DNA from: Spartinivicinus marinus
GTDB lineage: Bacteria; Pseudomonadota; Gammaproteobacteria; Pseudomonadales; Zooshikellaceae
NCBI RefSeq assembly: GCF_026309355.1
Contig: NZ_JAPJZK010000001.1
Location: 186,001-250,000, forward strand
DNA: 64,000 nucleotides
Direction: 5' to 3'
Below, one piece after another: positions 22,875-33,085 of this stretch. Positions within the stretch are counted from its first letter, which is position 1, and each line of letters starts with the position of its first letter. Made by a program: the position numbers and the translations under genes. The notes beneath the pieces were generated by a model. It ran no database searches. It was not told the DNA's origin and saw only the letters and a list, made by a program, of their open reading frames with translations.

Positions 22875-23873
22875 TTAATTCATCAAATTAACGACCACTC
22901 GCCCCACTAACCGACCCTTAAACATAGACTCTATAAAGTGGGGTAACTCTTCTAGGGTAATTTCATGAACTATTTTATCAAGTAATGGTATACGCCATTC
23001 GTCGGCTAGCTTAGTAAACATCTGCTGTTTGGTGTTAAGTGGTAGCTCTACCGAGTCAATGCCTAACCAATTGACTCCCCTTAAAATAAATGGGAATACA
23101 TTGACTTGAAAGTTAGGGGATGCCACTAAACCACAGCTAGCAACACTGCCACCATACTTTAATGACTTAATTACATTGAATAAAATATCCCCACCCACTG
23201 TATCTATTGCCCCCGCCCACTGTTCTGATAACAAAGGACGATCAACCCCTTCAAAGGCCGTTTCTCGATCAATTATTTTTGTTGCACCCAACTGACTTAA
23301 ATATTCTGCCTGCTCTAGTTTTCCTGTGCAGGCTGCAACGGTGTAGCCCAGCTTAGCCAGCAAGGCAATACTTAAGCTACCCACACCACCACTGGCACCA
23401 GTGACAAAAACCTCACCAGAATCAGGCATCACCCCCATTTGTTGCAACTTAGTTAACGATAATGCCGCTGTCAGCCCAGCCGTCCCTAACGCCATAGCAT
23501 CATACAGGCTTATACCTTCAGGCAATGAAAATACCCAGTTAGCCGGCACACGAATATACTGGCCAAATCCTCCGGGTGTATCCATGCCCAAGTTGTACCC
23601 TGTTACAATCACTTTATCCCCTGGCTGCCAGTCTTGAGTAGCAGACTCAACGACCTCACCAGCCGCATCAATACCAGGTGTATGAGGATAATGCTTAGTA
23701 ACACCTTTATTGCCTTTTGCTGATAGGGCATCTTTATAATTTAATGAAGAATAATGAACCTTAACCAATACCTCTCCTGCTGGTAGCTGGTCGATTTGAC
23801 GCTCGACTACTTCTTGAGTAAAAAACTTGGAAACAGCATTTTGTTGTACCCAAAGCGCCTTAAATGTTGTCAT
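22875..23873 (-). CDS. acuI: Acryloyl-CoA reductase / YhdH-family quinone oxidoreductase
   Basis: A 332-residue zinc-free medium-chain dehydrogenase/reductase. VKVHYSSLNYKDALS near 35-50, PHTPGIDAAG near 63-72 and the NADPH fold VFVTGASGGVGSLSIALLAK near 150-170 are diagnostic of the YhdH/AcuI group. These enzymes reduce acryloyl-CoA to propionyl-CoA, useful in marine bacteria that meet DMSP-derived acrylate. No other DMSP gene is nearby, so the physiological substrate is inferred from family only. It is a single gene, converging on the antiporter gene. Confidence 0.83.
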   Translation of the reverse strand: MTTFKALWVQQNAVSKFFTQEVVERQIDQLPAGEVLVKVHYSSLNYKDALSAKGNKGVTKHYPHTPGIDAAGEVVESATQDWQPGDKVIVTGYNLGMDTPGGFGQYIRVPANWVFSLPEGISLYDAMALGTAGLTAALSLTKLQQMGVMPDSGEVFVTGASGGVGSLSIALLAKLGYTVAACTGKLEQAEYLSQLGATKIIDRETAFEGVDRPLLSEQWAGAIDTVGGDILFNVIKSLKYGGSVASCGLVASPNFQVNVFPFILRGVNWLGIDSVELPLNTKQQMFTKLADEWRIPLLDKIVHEITLEELPHFIESMFKGRLVGRVVVNLMN

Positions 23874-23928
23874 TATTTCCTCTCTGTTAAACCATCAACG
23901 GAACATCATGGGGTATTGCCACACACCA

Positions 23929-25014
23929 TTATTGGTAAAAACGTGCCTGATTAATCCGATCCCACCACTTAAGTAATAATCGATCAAGTGCGATATTAGC
24001 TGCCAAACCTAACTTCTCTGGCAGTGTTTTTTTCAGCTCATATGACACATGAAATACGTCTGATTGATCAATCTGTTCCAAGATGTACTCATCACTGGTT
24101 TTTATTTCATCAATCAACTGTTTATCTTTAGCTCGTCGGCCAAACCAAATCTCACCCGTACCAATCTCTTCAATATTAATGGCAGAGCGATGTTCAGAAA
24201 CAAATTCTTTAAACAGTACATGGGTATCTTCCAGATCATCGATAAACTTCTGCCGTCCTTTTTGAGTATTTTCACCAAACATCGTTAAAGTACGCTTGTA
24301 CTCACCGGCAGTTAATATCTCAACATCAATGTCATGTTTTTTTAGTAACCGGTGAAAATTGGGCAGTTGAGCAACCACTCCTATAGAGCCAAGAATAGCA
24401 AATGGTGCTGCAATTATTTTATCGGCAATACAGGCCATCATATAGCCTCCACTGGCAGCTACTTTATCAACTGCAATCGTAAGTGGAATCCCCCGCTCTT
24501 TAATGCGAGCCAGTTGAGATGCGGCTAGCCCATAACTATGTACCATGCCACCAGCACTTTCTAACCGAACAATCACCTCATCTAGTGGTTCAGCCATGCT
24601 CAATACAGCAGAAATTTCTTCACGTAATGCATCCACTGCTGACGCTTTAATATCACCGTCAAAATCAAGCACATAAACCCGCTTTTGTCGCTCAGTGTCG
24701 CCCGTTGTCAGTTGATCACTTTTAGCTAATACTTTTTTGGCTTGTTTTTCTTCTTTTTCTTTTTGCTTTTCAGCCTTGGCTTCTTTTTTTAAATCCTCTT
24801 TATCCAAAATGACCGACTTAATGTCTTTAACCAGCTCATTGAAGTCACTAGTCAGATTCTTCACGTCAATATGGCCTGAAGCCCCTTTTTTTTGCTTACT
24901 ACCTAAGGCAATGACCCCTGCCACCAGGATTAATACGGCAATAACCAGGGTAACCACCTTGGCTAAAAACAAACCAAAATCAGCTAAAAATTCCAAAGTA
25001 TTGTTCTCCAGCAA
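23929..25014 (-). CDS. sohB: Inner-membrane serine protease SohB
   Basis: A 361-residue S49 (signal peptide peptidase-like) protease, near the E. coli SohB length. A membrane anchor lies at residues 12-40. A long Lys/Glu-rich linker follows (about 60-105), then the protease domain with VASGGYMMAC carrying the nucleophile Ser, GSIGVVAQLPNFHRLLKKHD and the EYKRTLTMFGENT segment with the catalytic Lys. It faces the periplasm and is thought to degrade membrane or exported peptides. It is a single gene. A Fur-box-like sequence lies in its upstream region. Confidence 0.9.
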   Translation of the reverse strand: MLENNTLEFLADFGLFLAKVVTLVIAVLILVAGVIALGSKQKKGASGHIDVKNLTSDFNELVKDIKSVILDKEDLKKEAKAEKQKEKEEKQAKKVLAKSDQLTTGDTERQKRVYVLDFDGDIKASAVDALREEISAVLSMAEPLDEVIVRLESAGGMVHSYGLAASQLARIKERGIPLTIAVDKVAASGGYMMACIADKIIAAPFAILGSIGVVAQLPNFHRLLKKHDIDVEILTAGEYKRTLTMFGENTQKGRQKFIDDLEDTHVLFKEFVSEHRSAINIEEIGTGEIWFGRRAKDKQLIDEIKTSDEYILEQIDQSDVFHVSYELKKTLPEKLGLAANIALDRLLLKWWDRINQARFYQ

Positions 25015-25040
25015 TTAATTCAGGGATTAAAAATACAGCT

Positions 25041-25059
25041 GCTAATGATAATCATATCA
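25041..25059. promoter_or_regulatory. Fur-box-like sequence upstream of sohB
   Basis: The 12-base core AATGATAATCAT equals the middle of the classical GATAATGATAATCATTATC consensus; 14 of 19 positions match overall. It lies 27 bases before the sohB start. The region is AT-rich, so chance is a real alternative. Confidence 0.25.
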
Positions 25060-25301
25060 TGCTAAATACAAAAATTGACATGATGATAAGCAGGAATACA
25101 CAGCACTCAAACAAGGCTCGCCAACCGATTATAGAGTATGCTAGACTCAAACAAACGTATGAATAGATTGTTTTTAAGTAACTTTTTAAGCAAGAGTTGA
25201 GTAACTGATCTAATAGTTTGAGTACAGCTTTTCAACAGCAAACCTGAGCTATTATTAGCCGGTAAAAAAGCAATATAAACTTAAGAAGGAACCAGTTAAT
25301 T

Positions 25302-25616
25302 ATGAGTAACGTAACTGAAACGTTGAACCAAATGAAAAGTAAGTTCAATGCTGATGCAGCTGCCGGCATGGATGTCGTTTTTCAATTACAAATTGAAAAT
25401 AACACTTACCATATTATTGTAAAAGACGGCAATTGTGACATGGTTGAAGGCTCTCATGACGACCCGTCAGTCACTCTCACCATGGATGGCGATACCTTTA
25501 CTGGAGTTATGGATGGTAGCGTTGATGGTATGCAGGCATTTATGGCTGGGCAGCTTCGTGCAGAAGGTGATGTTATGCTAGCCACTCGGCTTTCTGAACT
25601 ATTTCCACTTGGTTAA
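25302..25616 (+). CDS. SCP2 sterol-binding domain protein
   Basis: A 104-residue protein made of one SCP2 domain. DVVFQLQIENNTYHIIVKDG, DDPSVTLTMDGDTFTGVMDG and MQAFMAGQLRAEGDVMLATR match the family throughout, including the typical glycine-rich lipid-tunnel strands. Such stand-alone domains bind lipids or CoA esters in the cytoplasm; the ligand is unknown. A good ribosome site (AAGGA) precedes the ATG and a strong hairpin follows. Confidence 0.9.
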   Translation: MSNVTETLNQMKSKFNADAAAGMDVVFQLQIENNTYHIIVKDGNCDMVEGSHDDPSVTLTMDGDTFTGVMDGSVDGMQAFMAGQLRAEGDVMLATRLSELFPLG

Positions 25617-25622
25617 GACTAG

Positions 25623-25651
25623 CCCGGAACTCACTTAGCTGAGTATCCGGG
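25623..25651 (+). terminator. Terminator after the SCP2 gene
   Basis: CCCGGA-ACTCA stem pairing with TGAGT-A-TCCGGG, 6 bases after the stop. The stem is strong but has only a short T-run after it (CAGCTTTC). Confidence 0.55.
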
Positions 25652-25700
25652 TCAGCTTTCGAAGTATAACTATTGATATAATTCAGCTGATAAAATACCA

Positions 25701-26309
25701 CTACTGCTCTGTTTCAATCGCTTCTATTTTTAAGCCAGTTGCAGTGACCATCACAGCAAAACTCAGTTTGTCAGTTACTTCAAACCAATCACTAATATGA
25801 TGAGCAGTAATTACTGTGGGCTCTGTCCACTGAAGATGGTTCATCACAGCCCACAGATCAAAGCCATATTCACTCTGACGTATCCATTGGGTAGATAGCT
25901 TATCGCCCTGCTGAATCGCTAGCTTATCTAGTCGAAAACCTGGAGACATACCAAACCCTAATAACTGAGGACTGACTTGAAATACCCTGGCACTCAACTG
26001 CCATTTTTCCCCAAAAACCACTTGCGTAAATAGTTTAGTATTCGGTTGCAACAAGGACATCCGATACTTGTTATCCCCTTGCTTAATAAAGTCGATGGTG
26101 GCCAACTGCTGATCATAACGAAGTGGCTGATAACTAAATAAATCTAAAGCACTCCAGCCAAGCCCAATGCCTAGAGCAGTAATCAACAAAGCCAAATTAC
26201 CTTTTAACCAACCTACTAACCAGTTACCTCCAACCAGTAGTTTTATTCCAAGTAGTACAATTAATAAGCCAAGTAATAATATTGCACCACCCAGTAACAT
26301 ATACATCAT
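25701..26309 (-). CDS. Hypothetical membrane protein next to nudC
   Basis: A 202-residue protein with two membrane spans at the N-terminus (residues 2-25 and about 36-58) and a 140-residue domain beyond that is rich in beta-like strands (RYDQQLATIDFIKQGDNKYR onward). Homologues of this layout, sometimes called multidrug-transporter-like, stand next to nudC in Pseudomonas relatives. No catalytic motif is visible. It overlaps no gene but lies 12 bases after the nudC stop, so it is probably in the nudC transcript. Confidence 0.68.
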   Translation of the reverse strand: MMYMLLGGAILLLGLLIVLLGIKLLVGGNWLVGWLKGNLALLITALGIGLGWSALDLFSYQPLRYDQQLATIDFIKQGDNKYRMSLLQPNTKLFTQVVFGEKWQLSARVFQVSPQLLGFGMSPGFRLDKLAIQQGDKLSTQWIRQSEYGFDLWAVMNHLQWTEPTVITAHHISDWFEVTDKLSFAVMVTATGLKIEAIETEQ

Positions 26310-26321
26310 TTGTGTTAACTC

Positions 26322-27149
26322 CTAACTGGACTGGTTGTAACTTTCTTTTATGTAATCATCAATTAACCAACGAGCAATCGACATGGGCGATGGCAAAATA
26401 GGTAAATCACTAAGACTAAACCAGTCAGCAGCTTCAATTTCGTCCCCATCTACCTCAATTTCACCACTGTCGTACTCAGCATGAAAACCTATCATTAGCG
26501 ACTGGGGGAATGGCCAAGGCTGACTACCTTTGTACTGCAGGTTTTTTATAGTTATACCTACTTCTTCTGCTACTTCACGAATAACGCCATGCTCAATGGT
26601 TTCACCAGGCTCAATAAAACCTGCAATGGTGCTAAATACACCTTCTGGAAAACGGGGGGAACGGGCGAGCAAAACCTGGTCACCACGGGTGATCAGCACA
26701 ATAATACAAGGGGAGATAGCAGGATAAAGGGGCGGTGCACCACACTCACATTGCTTTGCCCGCTCAACGGGATGCCACTGTAACGGCCTGGTACAACGAC
26801 CACAGTATTGATGTTGTTCCATCCAACTAACCAAGTGGCCTGCATAACCCAACAGTTGTCGTTCATTAGCTGTTGCAGCCAACATTGCTCGACGTAAGCC
26901 GATTAACTGGACAGAATCAACTGTTTCAATTGATTCTAATGTAGCCAAAAATAGGATTTGATTCTGATACCTAGCTAAAGGTACGACAGTTTGCTGGTCA
27001 ACTAAGTCTTTAGCAGACCACAGCCACTGCTGACTTTCGGTAGCCACCAACTGCTGTTGGTAAAACAATAAGTAACGATCAGCTTCAATATAATTATCAG
27101 AATACCAAATCGGCTGGTAAGCCAGATTATCCATTAAGTGAGCAAACAT
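26322..27149 (-). CDS. nudC: NAD(H) pyrophosphatase / RNA decapping hydrolase NudC
   Basis: A 275-residue Nudix enzyme cutting NADH to NMNH and AMP, and removing NAD caps from RNA. The zinc-ribbon cysteines are in CGRCTRPL and QCECG. The Nudix box GFIEPGETIEHGVIREVAEE carries the metal-binding glutamates, followed by the NudC-specific SQPWPFPQSLM motif. Length is close to that of E. coli NudC (257). It lies between fimL and a small membrane protein gene, the order also known from Pseudomonas. Confidence 0.93.
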   Translation of the reverse strand: MFAHLMDNLAYQPIWYSDNYIEADRYLLFYQQQLVATESQQWLWSAKDLVDQQTVVPLARYQNQILFLATLESIETVDSVQLIGLRRAMLAATANERQLLGYAGHLVSWMEQHQYCGRCTRPLQWHPVERAKQCECGAPPLYPAISPCIIVLITRGDQVLLARSPRFPEGVFSTIAGFIEPGETIEHGVIREVAEEVGITIKNLQYKGSQPWPFPQSLMIGFHAEYDSGEIEVDGDEIEAADWFSLSDLPILPSPMSIARWLIDDYIKESYNQSS

Positions 27150-27224
27150 CGTTCCGATACTTCTTTACTAAAAGGCGAATCATCAGAGTGTGAGTGGAGC
27201 CTCTCTACAATGAGGTGCTAAAAA

Positions 27225-28922
27225 CTAAGCCACTTCTTTCGCCGGGAAACCTAAGTCAGCCAGACTGGTTTCAGCCATTTCCAGCACCTCAGATGCAGTT
27301 TGCCTGGTGCTCTCAACCCCCTCTAAAAAGTACTCCAAGCCTGTTAATGCATCAGCTAGGGTTTCTAACATTTCATTGGTTGGCGGCTCATTACCATGGA
27401 TGATTCGCTGGTCAATAAAATTAGTGCAGGCCTCTAAAATATTGGCTGCACGCTCTAATCCCATAAAATACAAACCACCTCTTACCGCATGCAATGTGGT
27501 AGGTAGATTACCTAAGTGGGCTTTATCCCAGTTAGACTCCATATAAGCCGTAATTGCTCGCTTGGCCATTGCCAACCCTGCTTGCGACTCTCCAACCACC
27601 ACAATTTTTGCTTCAGCCAGTTGATTGTTGGCCATCGTGGTTGATTCTTCACCGGGTGTCGCTGACTCTCGCTCTGATGAGCGTACCTGATTACTTTCCA
27701 GGCTTGAAACCATAGACTCAACATAAAGTACCGCATCAGCTAGTTTGAGCAGTTCTTTTTCATCCTCTAACTTACCAGCCGCCTGCCATTTTTCTACCAC
27801 TTTATACTGCGCCTGTAAGGAGCGAGCCGCTGACAGTAAGCCTACTACAATCAAAGTCTTTTCCAGCTTGCTGATACTAGCCAGCATATCAGTGTAATCA
27901 TTATCTGTTTGGCCAGCCCCACGCTCAACCAAGTCCAGCATATCCTTAATGGTTGCCAACTCTTCTTTGATCGCTGAGGACACCGATTTATAGACGGCAT
28001 TACCAGGCCCAGCCAGAATAGACCGTTCCTCAGCCAATGAATGATCAGTAAACGGTAAAGCCACTATGTTGTAGTGTTTTTTGACACTGACGAGTTTGGG
28101 AGTATCAGTATCGGCAAGAGCAACTAAATACAATAGTTCTTTCAGTAAACCTTTTGGTGGCTCCAGTGAAGCGGTTTCTTGGCTGTCACCCTGTAACCGT
28201 TTAATTTGTCTATCAACTTTACCAAATAATAACTTTCTAGGCTTAGTGATTTGCATTTGTGCAGCACTAAAGCCATCTAGCGCTGCTGCTGCTGCCCATA
28301 GCAGCTTTCCTACTTTTAAATGCCCATATAGGCTGTATAGACGAGAAACTGCTCGTGACATCAATCCTACGCTGCTGTGGGGTTGTTCATTCTTAAATAG
28401 CGCCAGCAACCCAATCTGATACATGTGCCGCAGTCGGCGGGTACTTTGTAGCAGCTCGTCCTGGTTAACTTCTGCTTTGGGCTGTAAATCGAGTGGCGTA
28501 TCAAGGCGTACGGCAAAAAAGTGGCTTTCAGGTAAAGTAGGCTGATGCCTAGCCTCACGCATATCATTAATGGTGGGTATCAATAACTCAGGCAGCTCTG
28601 CTTTGTTTAATAGCAAATATTCAAGATAGCGATTTAAAACAAATAGAGCATTTCCTAATGCACTTAACGTTTCGTCTTTTTCTTGTGATGCACCAGCAGG
28701 AATATCAGTCGCCAGGTTGACCATTTCCTGAGCAAGCAGCTCAGCACCACTCATTTCAATTAAACTGAGTGTTCCCCTAATCTGCTGAAGATAATCGACA
28801 CAAGACTGAATGTGGCCACTATTTTCACGATCTTCTATAAAGCTCTCTAGACTACTCTCTGCATTCTGGATGGTTGCTTCCAACTCTTCCCGAACCAGAT
28901 TAAGTGATGTAGCTCCAGCCAT
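27225..28922 (-). CDS. fimL: FimL, Hpt-like regulator of twitching motility and cAMP
   Basis: A 565-residue cytoplasmic protein related to the N-terminal Hpt array of ChpA. Two helical Hpt-like units are visible: residues about 10-110 (LEATIQNAESSLESFIEDRE) and about 445-555 (HAVRGGLYFMGLERAANILE). P. aeruginosa FimL works with the Pil-Chp system and the adenylate cyclase CyaB to raise cAMP and support type IV pili. In the C-terminal unit TLHAVRGGLY keeps a His in the region where a phospho-acceptor is expected; whether it is phosphorylated is unknown. Its place beside nudC supports the call. Confidence 0.82.
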   Translation of the reverse strand: MAGATSLNLVREELEATIQNAESSLESFIEDRENSGHIQSCVDYLQQIRGTLSLIEMSGAELLAQEMVNLATDIPAGASQEKDETLSALGNALFVLNRYLEYLLLNKAELPELLIPTINDMREARHQPTLPESHFFAVRLDTPLDLQPKAEVNQDELLQSTRRLRHMYQIGLLALFKNEQPHSSVGLMSRAVSRLYSLYGHLKVGKLLWAAAAALDGFSAAQMQITKPRKLLFGKVDRQIKRLQGDSQETASLEPPKGLLKELLYLVALADTDTPKLVSVKKHYNIVALPFTDHSLAEERSILAGPGNAVYKSVSSAIKEELATIKDMLDLVERGAGQTDNDYTDMLASISKLEKTLIVVGLLSAARSLQAQYKVVEKWQAAGKLEDEKELLKLADAVLYVESMVSSLESNQVRSSERESATPGEESTTMANNQLAEAKIVVVGESQAGLAMAKRAITAYMESNWDKAHLGNLPTTLHAVRGGLYFMGLERAANILEACTNFIDQRIIHGNEPPTNEMLETLADALTGLEYFLEGVESTRQTASEVLEMAETSLADLGFPAKEVA

Positions 28923-29472
28923 TCGTCGAAAACTCCAAACCTCAATAAATTAAACCAGCAGTGCCCGTTATCATGATTAGTATAGTTAGTTGCTCAGCCA
29001 AGCTACACAGTAATATACCTATCGTTTTGTATAAGTGTAATTATGAACGATTCCCTTGGCACAGCAAAACATGCACTTACTCTGTGGAAAGCTGACCACA
29101 CTGATTGCTTATAGTCTAAACTAACCGCAACCATGATCATAAAAAAAATACTTAACAAGCATTATAGTAATGAGAACACACAGAGTATGCCAACTATACC
29201 AAGCAATTAATAAAAAATCAGTTACTAACTAGCTAAGATGACTGCTCTTTTATAGAGGAGGATTGACTGCTTGAGCTTCTAATCATAACCAAAAGCGATA
29301 TAATGCGCTGCGATCAGGCCTCATGCCATGGTCAAACTGTCATAGTGAGTAGCTTATTAGCCGACAGTTTTTGGTTAAATAAAGTTCATTTTTTTAAGCT
29401 AAAAAAGTCAGCACCTAAACCAGGCTACAATCGCGCATAACAAAATAATGGATAAGTAAGTAGGTACCATTT
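28923..29472. other. Gene-free divergent region between fimL and nhaB
   Basis: 550 bases that should hold both promoters. No known operator or strong promoter was recognised. An A/T-rich element TTTTTTTAAGCTAAAAAA lies near 29389-29406. The ribosome site region of nhaB reads AAGTAGGTACC. No short gene with a ribosome site was seen. Confidence 0.4.
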
Positions 29473-30978
29473 ATGCCAAGCACTCTTAAAAGTGCTTTTA
29501 TGCACAACTTCTTGGGATACGCCGCCGACTGGTATAAATACACCATTATCGGATTCCTAATTATTAACCCCTTTATTTTATCTCTAATGGGACCCACTAT
29601 TGCCGGTTGGGCGCTTGTTGCAGAATTTATTTTCACCTTAGCCATGGCACTCAAGTGTTACCCATTACAGCCAGGCGGCTTACTGGTTATCGAAGCCATT
29701 GTATTGGGGATGACATCACCTGATGCACTTAAGCATGAAGTAGAACAAAACTTTCCCGTTATCCTGCTCCTGATGTTTATGGTTGCAGGGATCTACTTTA
29801 TGAAAGATTTACTGCTGTTTACTTTTACCAAGATCCTGATTTCTGTTCGTTCAAAAGTCATTCTATCACTGTTATTTTCCATTGTTGCTGCTGTTTTATC
29901 CGCCTTCCTTGATGCGTTAACAGTGACAGCGGTCGTTATCAGTGTTGGCGTAGGCTTTTACTCCGTTTATCACAAAGTTGCCTCAGGTAAAAAATTCCAA
30001 CACTCAGAACATGACCCCCATGCTGATGACAGTATTGTGGATATTCATCGGCGCGATCTAGAGCAATTTCGAGCTTTCTTGCGTAGTTTAATGATGCATG
30101 CCGCTGTTGGTACAGCCCTGGGTGGCGTGTGTACCATGGTGGGTGAGCCACAAAACCTATTAATTGCAGAAAAAGTAGGCTGGGATTTTATTGCCTTCTT
30201 CTTGGTCATGATGCCAGTCACTATGCCTGTTCTTGCGGCAGGTTTATTAACTGTCATTGTCTTAGAGAAAACTCACTGGTTTGGTTATGGTGAGCAAATT
30301 CCTGAAAGTGTTAGAGCTGTCTTGGTTGACTTTGCCAAAGAAGAAGCGGCACAACGTAATAAAAAGGATATTGCCAGTTTAATCATTCAAGCTATTGCGG
30401 GCATTTTACTCGTCTTAGGGCTTGCCTTTCATGTAGCAGAGGTAGGCTTTATTGGGTTATTGGTGATTGTGGTAATTACTGCTTTCACGGGCATAATTGA
30501 AGAACATCAAATTGGTAAAGCCTTTGAAGAAGCACTCCCCTTTACCGCACTACTTGTCGTATTTTTTGGTATTGTAGCGGTTATTCATGACCAGCATCTG
30601 TTTTCACCTATCATAAACTGGGTATTAGAAATGGATGTATCCGCCCAACCTGGCATGTTCTTTATTGCTAACGGTTTATTATCAATGATCAGCGATAACG
30701 TATTTGTTGCCACTGTTTATATTAACGAAGTGAAACAGGTATTTGATAATGGCCTGATTAGTAAAGAGCATTTTGAAAAGCTAGCTATCGCTATCAACAC
30801 CGGTACTAACCTACCCAGTGTGGCTACGCCCAATGGCCAAGCTGCATTCTTATTCCTGCTAACGTCTGCCTTAGCACCTTTAATTCGCCTTTCCTATGGA
30901 AAAATGGTGATCATGGCATTGCCTTACACGCTAGTTCTAGGTGGAGTGGGTTATTTCATGGTAACCCACTTTATTTAG
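29473..30978 (+). CDS. nhaB: Na+/H+ antiporter NhaB
   Basis: A 501-residue inner-membrane antiporter, near the 513 residues of E. coli NhaB. It starts with [20 protein letters not shown] and contains [11 protein letters not shown]-type sodium-site residues ([18 protein letters not shown]), [20 protein letters not shown], and [20 protein letters not shown] near the C-terminus, all NhaB hallmarks. About 11 hydrophobic spans are visible. It expels sodium in exchange for protons, apt for a marine host. It converges on dnaQ, with a hairpin between. Confidence 0.95.
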   Translation: MPSTLKSAFMHNFLGYAADWYKYTIIGFLIINPFILSLMGPTIAGWALVAEFIFTLAMALKCYPLQPGGLLVIEAIVLGMTSPDALKHEVEQNFPVILLLMFMVAGIYFMKDLLLFTFTKILISVRSKVILSLLFSIVAAVLSAFLDALTVTAVVISVGVGFYSVYHKVASGKKFQHSEHDPHADDSIVDIHRRDLEQFRAFLRSLMMHAAVGTALGGVCTMVGEPQNLLIAEKVGWDFIAFFLVMMPVTMPVLAAGLLTVIVLEKTHWFGYGEQIPESVRAVLVDFAKEEAAQRNKKDIASLIIQAIAGILLVLGLAFHVAEVGFIGLLVIVVITAFTGIIEEHQIGKAFEEALPFTALLVVFFGIVAVIHDQHLFSPIINWVLEMDVSAQPGMFFIANGLLSMISDNVFVATVYINEVKQVFDNGLISKEHFEKLAIAINTGTNLPSVATPNGQAAFLFLLTSALAPLIRLSYGKMVIMALPYTLVLGGVGYFMVTHFI

Positions 30979-30988
30979 TAGTCATTTC

Positions 30989-31008
30989 AAGGGGCTTCAG
31001 AGCCCCTT
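30989..31008. terminator. Hairpin between nhaB and dnaQ
   Basis: AAGGGGCT, loop TCAG, AGCCCCTT: a perfect 8-bp stem between the convergent stops. T-tracts on both sides are short, so termination in either direction is likely but not strong. Confidence 0.6.
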
Positions 31009-31009
31009 A

Positions 31010-31738
31010 TCAATGACTACTCTCATACTTATCTCGCCACACACATTGGCCTTGCTGTGCAATGACATCAAGCTTTGCCTCATGAGCAGCTAACTCATCT
31101 GCGGTAGCGCTAATCACAGGTAGAGGTGGCCGATCAGCAGCAAGCCGCTTGATTTGCCCCTGATTACTCTGCCCTCCTCCTTGGTTTTGAGAACTGCCTC
31201 CAAAAGCAAGTGCCGTTTGCCCACCCGTCATTAGCAAATAAACATCTGCTAGTATTTCCGCATCCAATAATGCGCCATGATAAGTCCGTGCTGAATTATC
31301 AACTCCATAACGTTTACAGAGTGCATCCAAATTATTTTTAGCGCCAGGGTGTTTATTTCTTGCTAACACTAATGAGTCAGTAATACGACAATAGTTTTCT
31401 ACGGTGCCAGGATTATTGCTGGCTAACAGCCCAAACTCATGATTAATAAAGCCCACATCAAAGGGTGCATTATGAATAACCAGCTCAGCGCCTTTAATAA
31501 ACTCAAAAAAGTCAGCCGCTATTTCAGCAAATACCGGTTTATCCACCAACATTTCATTAGTAATACCATGAATTTCAATTGCTTCCTGCTCCACTTCACG
31601 CTGAGGATTAATGTATTGGTGGTAAGAATTACCCGTTAGCTTGCGATTAATGACCTCAACACAGCCAATTTCGATAATTCGGTGGCCCTGCTTTGGATCA
31701 ATACCTGTGGTTTCAGTATCCAGCACAATTGTGCGCAT
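31010..31738 (-). CDS. dnaQ: DNA polymerase III epsilon subunit
   Basis: A 242-residue proofreading 3'-5' exonuclease. Exo I is VLDTETTGIDP (Asp, Glu), Exo II VIHNAPFDVGF (Asp), and Exo III HGALLDAEILADVY (His, Asp). The C-terminal segment after about residue 185 is the linker and alpha-binding part. rnhA is encoded just upstream on the same strand, the order known from Pseudomonas rather than the divergent E. coli arrangement. Confidence 0.96.
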   Translation of the reverse strand: MRTIVLDTETTGIDPKQGHRIIEIGCVEVINRKLTGNSYHQYINPQREVEQEAIEIHGITNEMLVDKPVFAEIAADFFEFIKGAELVIHNAPFDVGFINHEFGLLASNNPGTVENYCRITDSLVLARNKHPGAKNNLDALCKRYGVDNSARTYHGALLDAEILADVYLLMTGGQTALAFGGSSQNQGGGQSNQGQIKRLAADRPPLPVISATADELAAHEAKLDVIAQQGQCVWRDKYESSH

Positions 31739-31777
31739 CGTGTTGCTACCTGATTCAATTTTGTGTTGATAAAAAAT

Positions 31778-32218
31778 TTACGACAAAAGCGTTGTAATAC
31801 CTTGGTTTGCTAGCTCATCCGCTCGCTCATTCTCTGGATGGCCACTATGACCTTTTACCCAACACCATTCTACCTGATGCTTACTGGTTTGCTCTGCCAG
31901 CTGCTGCCATAAGTCCTGATTTTTGACTGGTTGATTAGATGATGTACGCCAGTTACGGGCAACCCAACGAGGTAGCCACTGGGTAATACCTTGGCGTACA
32001 TATTGAGAGTCGGTGGTGATACTCACTTGACAGGAACGTTTCAAAGCTTTCAGGCCTTCAATCGCCGCCATTAATTCCATTCGATTATTGGTGGTGTTTT
32101 CTTCACCACCAAATAGCTCTTTTTCAACCCCTCCATAACGGAGTAGAGCCCCCCACCCTCCAGGTCCTGGATTACCTTTACAAGCACCATCAGTAAAAAT
32201 TTCAACTTGCTTCATCAA
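31778..32218 (-). CDS. rnhA: Ribonuclease HI
   Basis: A 146-residue RNase H that degrades RNA in RNA-DNA hybrids. The catalytic acids are visible: Asp in [17 protein letters not shown], Glu in [13 protein letters not shown], Asp in TTDSQYV, plus His and Asp in [16 protein letters not shown]. Two adjacent Met codons start the protein; either is possible. It lies between a methyltransferase gene and dnaQ on the same strand. Confidence 0.96.
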   Translation of the reverse strand: MMKQVEIFTDGACKGNPGPGGWGALLRYGGVEKELFGGEENTTNNRMELMAAIEGLKALKRSCQVSITTDSQYVRQGITQWLPRWVARNWRTSSNQPVKNQDLWQQLAEQTSKHQVEWCWVKGHSGHPENERADELANQGITTLLS

Positions 32219-32244
32219 ACGCTCATTTATCCAATTAAAACGAC

Positions 32245-33021
32245 TTATCGCCTGGTCGTTGGTTCAGCCAGGGGTAGTGTCACCACCTTAGGAGCCGTTG
32301 GTCGCCATAATGGCTTAATTGGCGTCATCCCCACAGTTTCCTTGGTGGCCTGCATTATATAAAAACTACCAATGCCTAGCCCAATGGATTCACAGTAACG
32401 ATCCAATTTGGTGGGGTAGTAGGTATCCGCCAACTTTACAGCCGGATAGCATACTTTATCCAGAGAAAACCCTAACAACTTAAACCAGTCTTGTAAGCGC
32501 CCTGGACGAATAAAGTGTGCTTGACGTAAAAACTTGTAATGAGGGAACCCAAGGCCACGCCACAGGTTCAATAAGCTATAAGGGTTAAACCCAATTACAA
32601 TGAGCTTACCACCTGGAATAATCGCTTTATTCGCTTCAAAAAGCAGCCGGTGTGGGTTTTCAAAAAACTCTAACGCATGATGGAGAAGCACCATATCAAC
32701 ACTGTTGGGTTGTATCGGCCATTCCGTGAGGGAACCTTGTAATTGCGAGCAGTTGGTTGTAATTAAACGAGGGGTTAAAATGACTTTGTGGGCGATTCTA
32801 CAGGTATCAACCAGACGTAAATCTGGAGAAACACCTACTTGCACCAGATGATAACCAAAAATATAAGGTAACCAATGCTCTAATTGTTGAGCTTGGATAG
32901 CGAGTAGTCGCACCCCCAAAGGTGAGGATAACCAATGGTGCAACTCTGGCAGCAGCCGGTAAAATGCCCGATGCTGGCCACTGAACCAGCGATCAGGTTC
33001 TGTTGTATTATTAAACAGCAT
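32245..33021 (-). CDS. SAM-dependent methyltransferase
   Basis: A 258-residue class I methyltransferase-like protein. The central part [20 protein letters not shown] and [20 protein letters not shown] are the usual motif IV-VI region of methyltransferase-11-type folds. The SAM-binding glycine loop is not well preserved ([15 protein letters not shown] near 55-70), so activity is probable, not certain. Homologues stand between gloB and rnhA in Pseudomonas. It diverges from gloB with only 65 bases between the start codons. Confidence 0.75.
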   Translation of the reverse strand: MLFNNTTEPDRWFSGQHRAFYRLLPELHHWLSSPLGVRLLAIQAQQLEHWLPYIFGYHLVQVGVSPDLRLVDTCRIAHKVILTPRLITTNCSQLQGSLTEWPIQPNSVDMVLLHHALEFFENPHRLLFEANKAIIPGGKLIVIGFNPYSLLNLWRGLGFPHYKFLRQAHFIRPGRLQDWFKLLGFSLDKVCYPAVKLADTYYPTKLDRYCESIGLGIGSFYIMQATKETVGMTPIKPLWRPTAPKVVTLPLAEPTTRR

Positions 33022-33085
33022 GGCAGGCTCTTTATCTGTTGTAGTCAGTTGCTTTCATTTCTTTATTGACAGGATACGCTTAACA

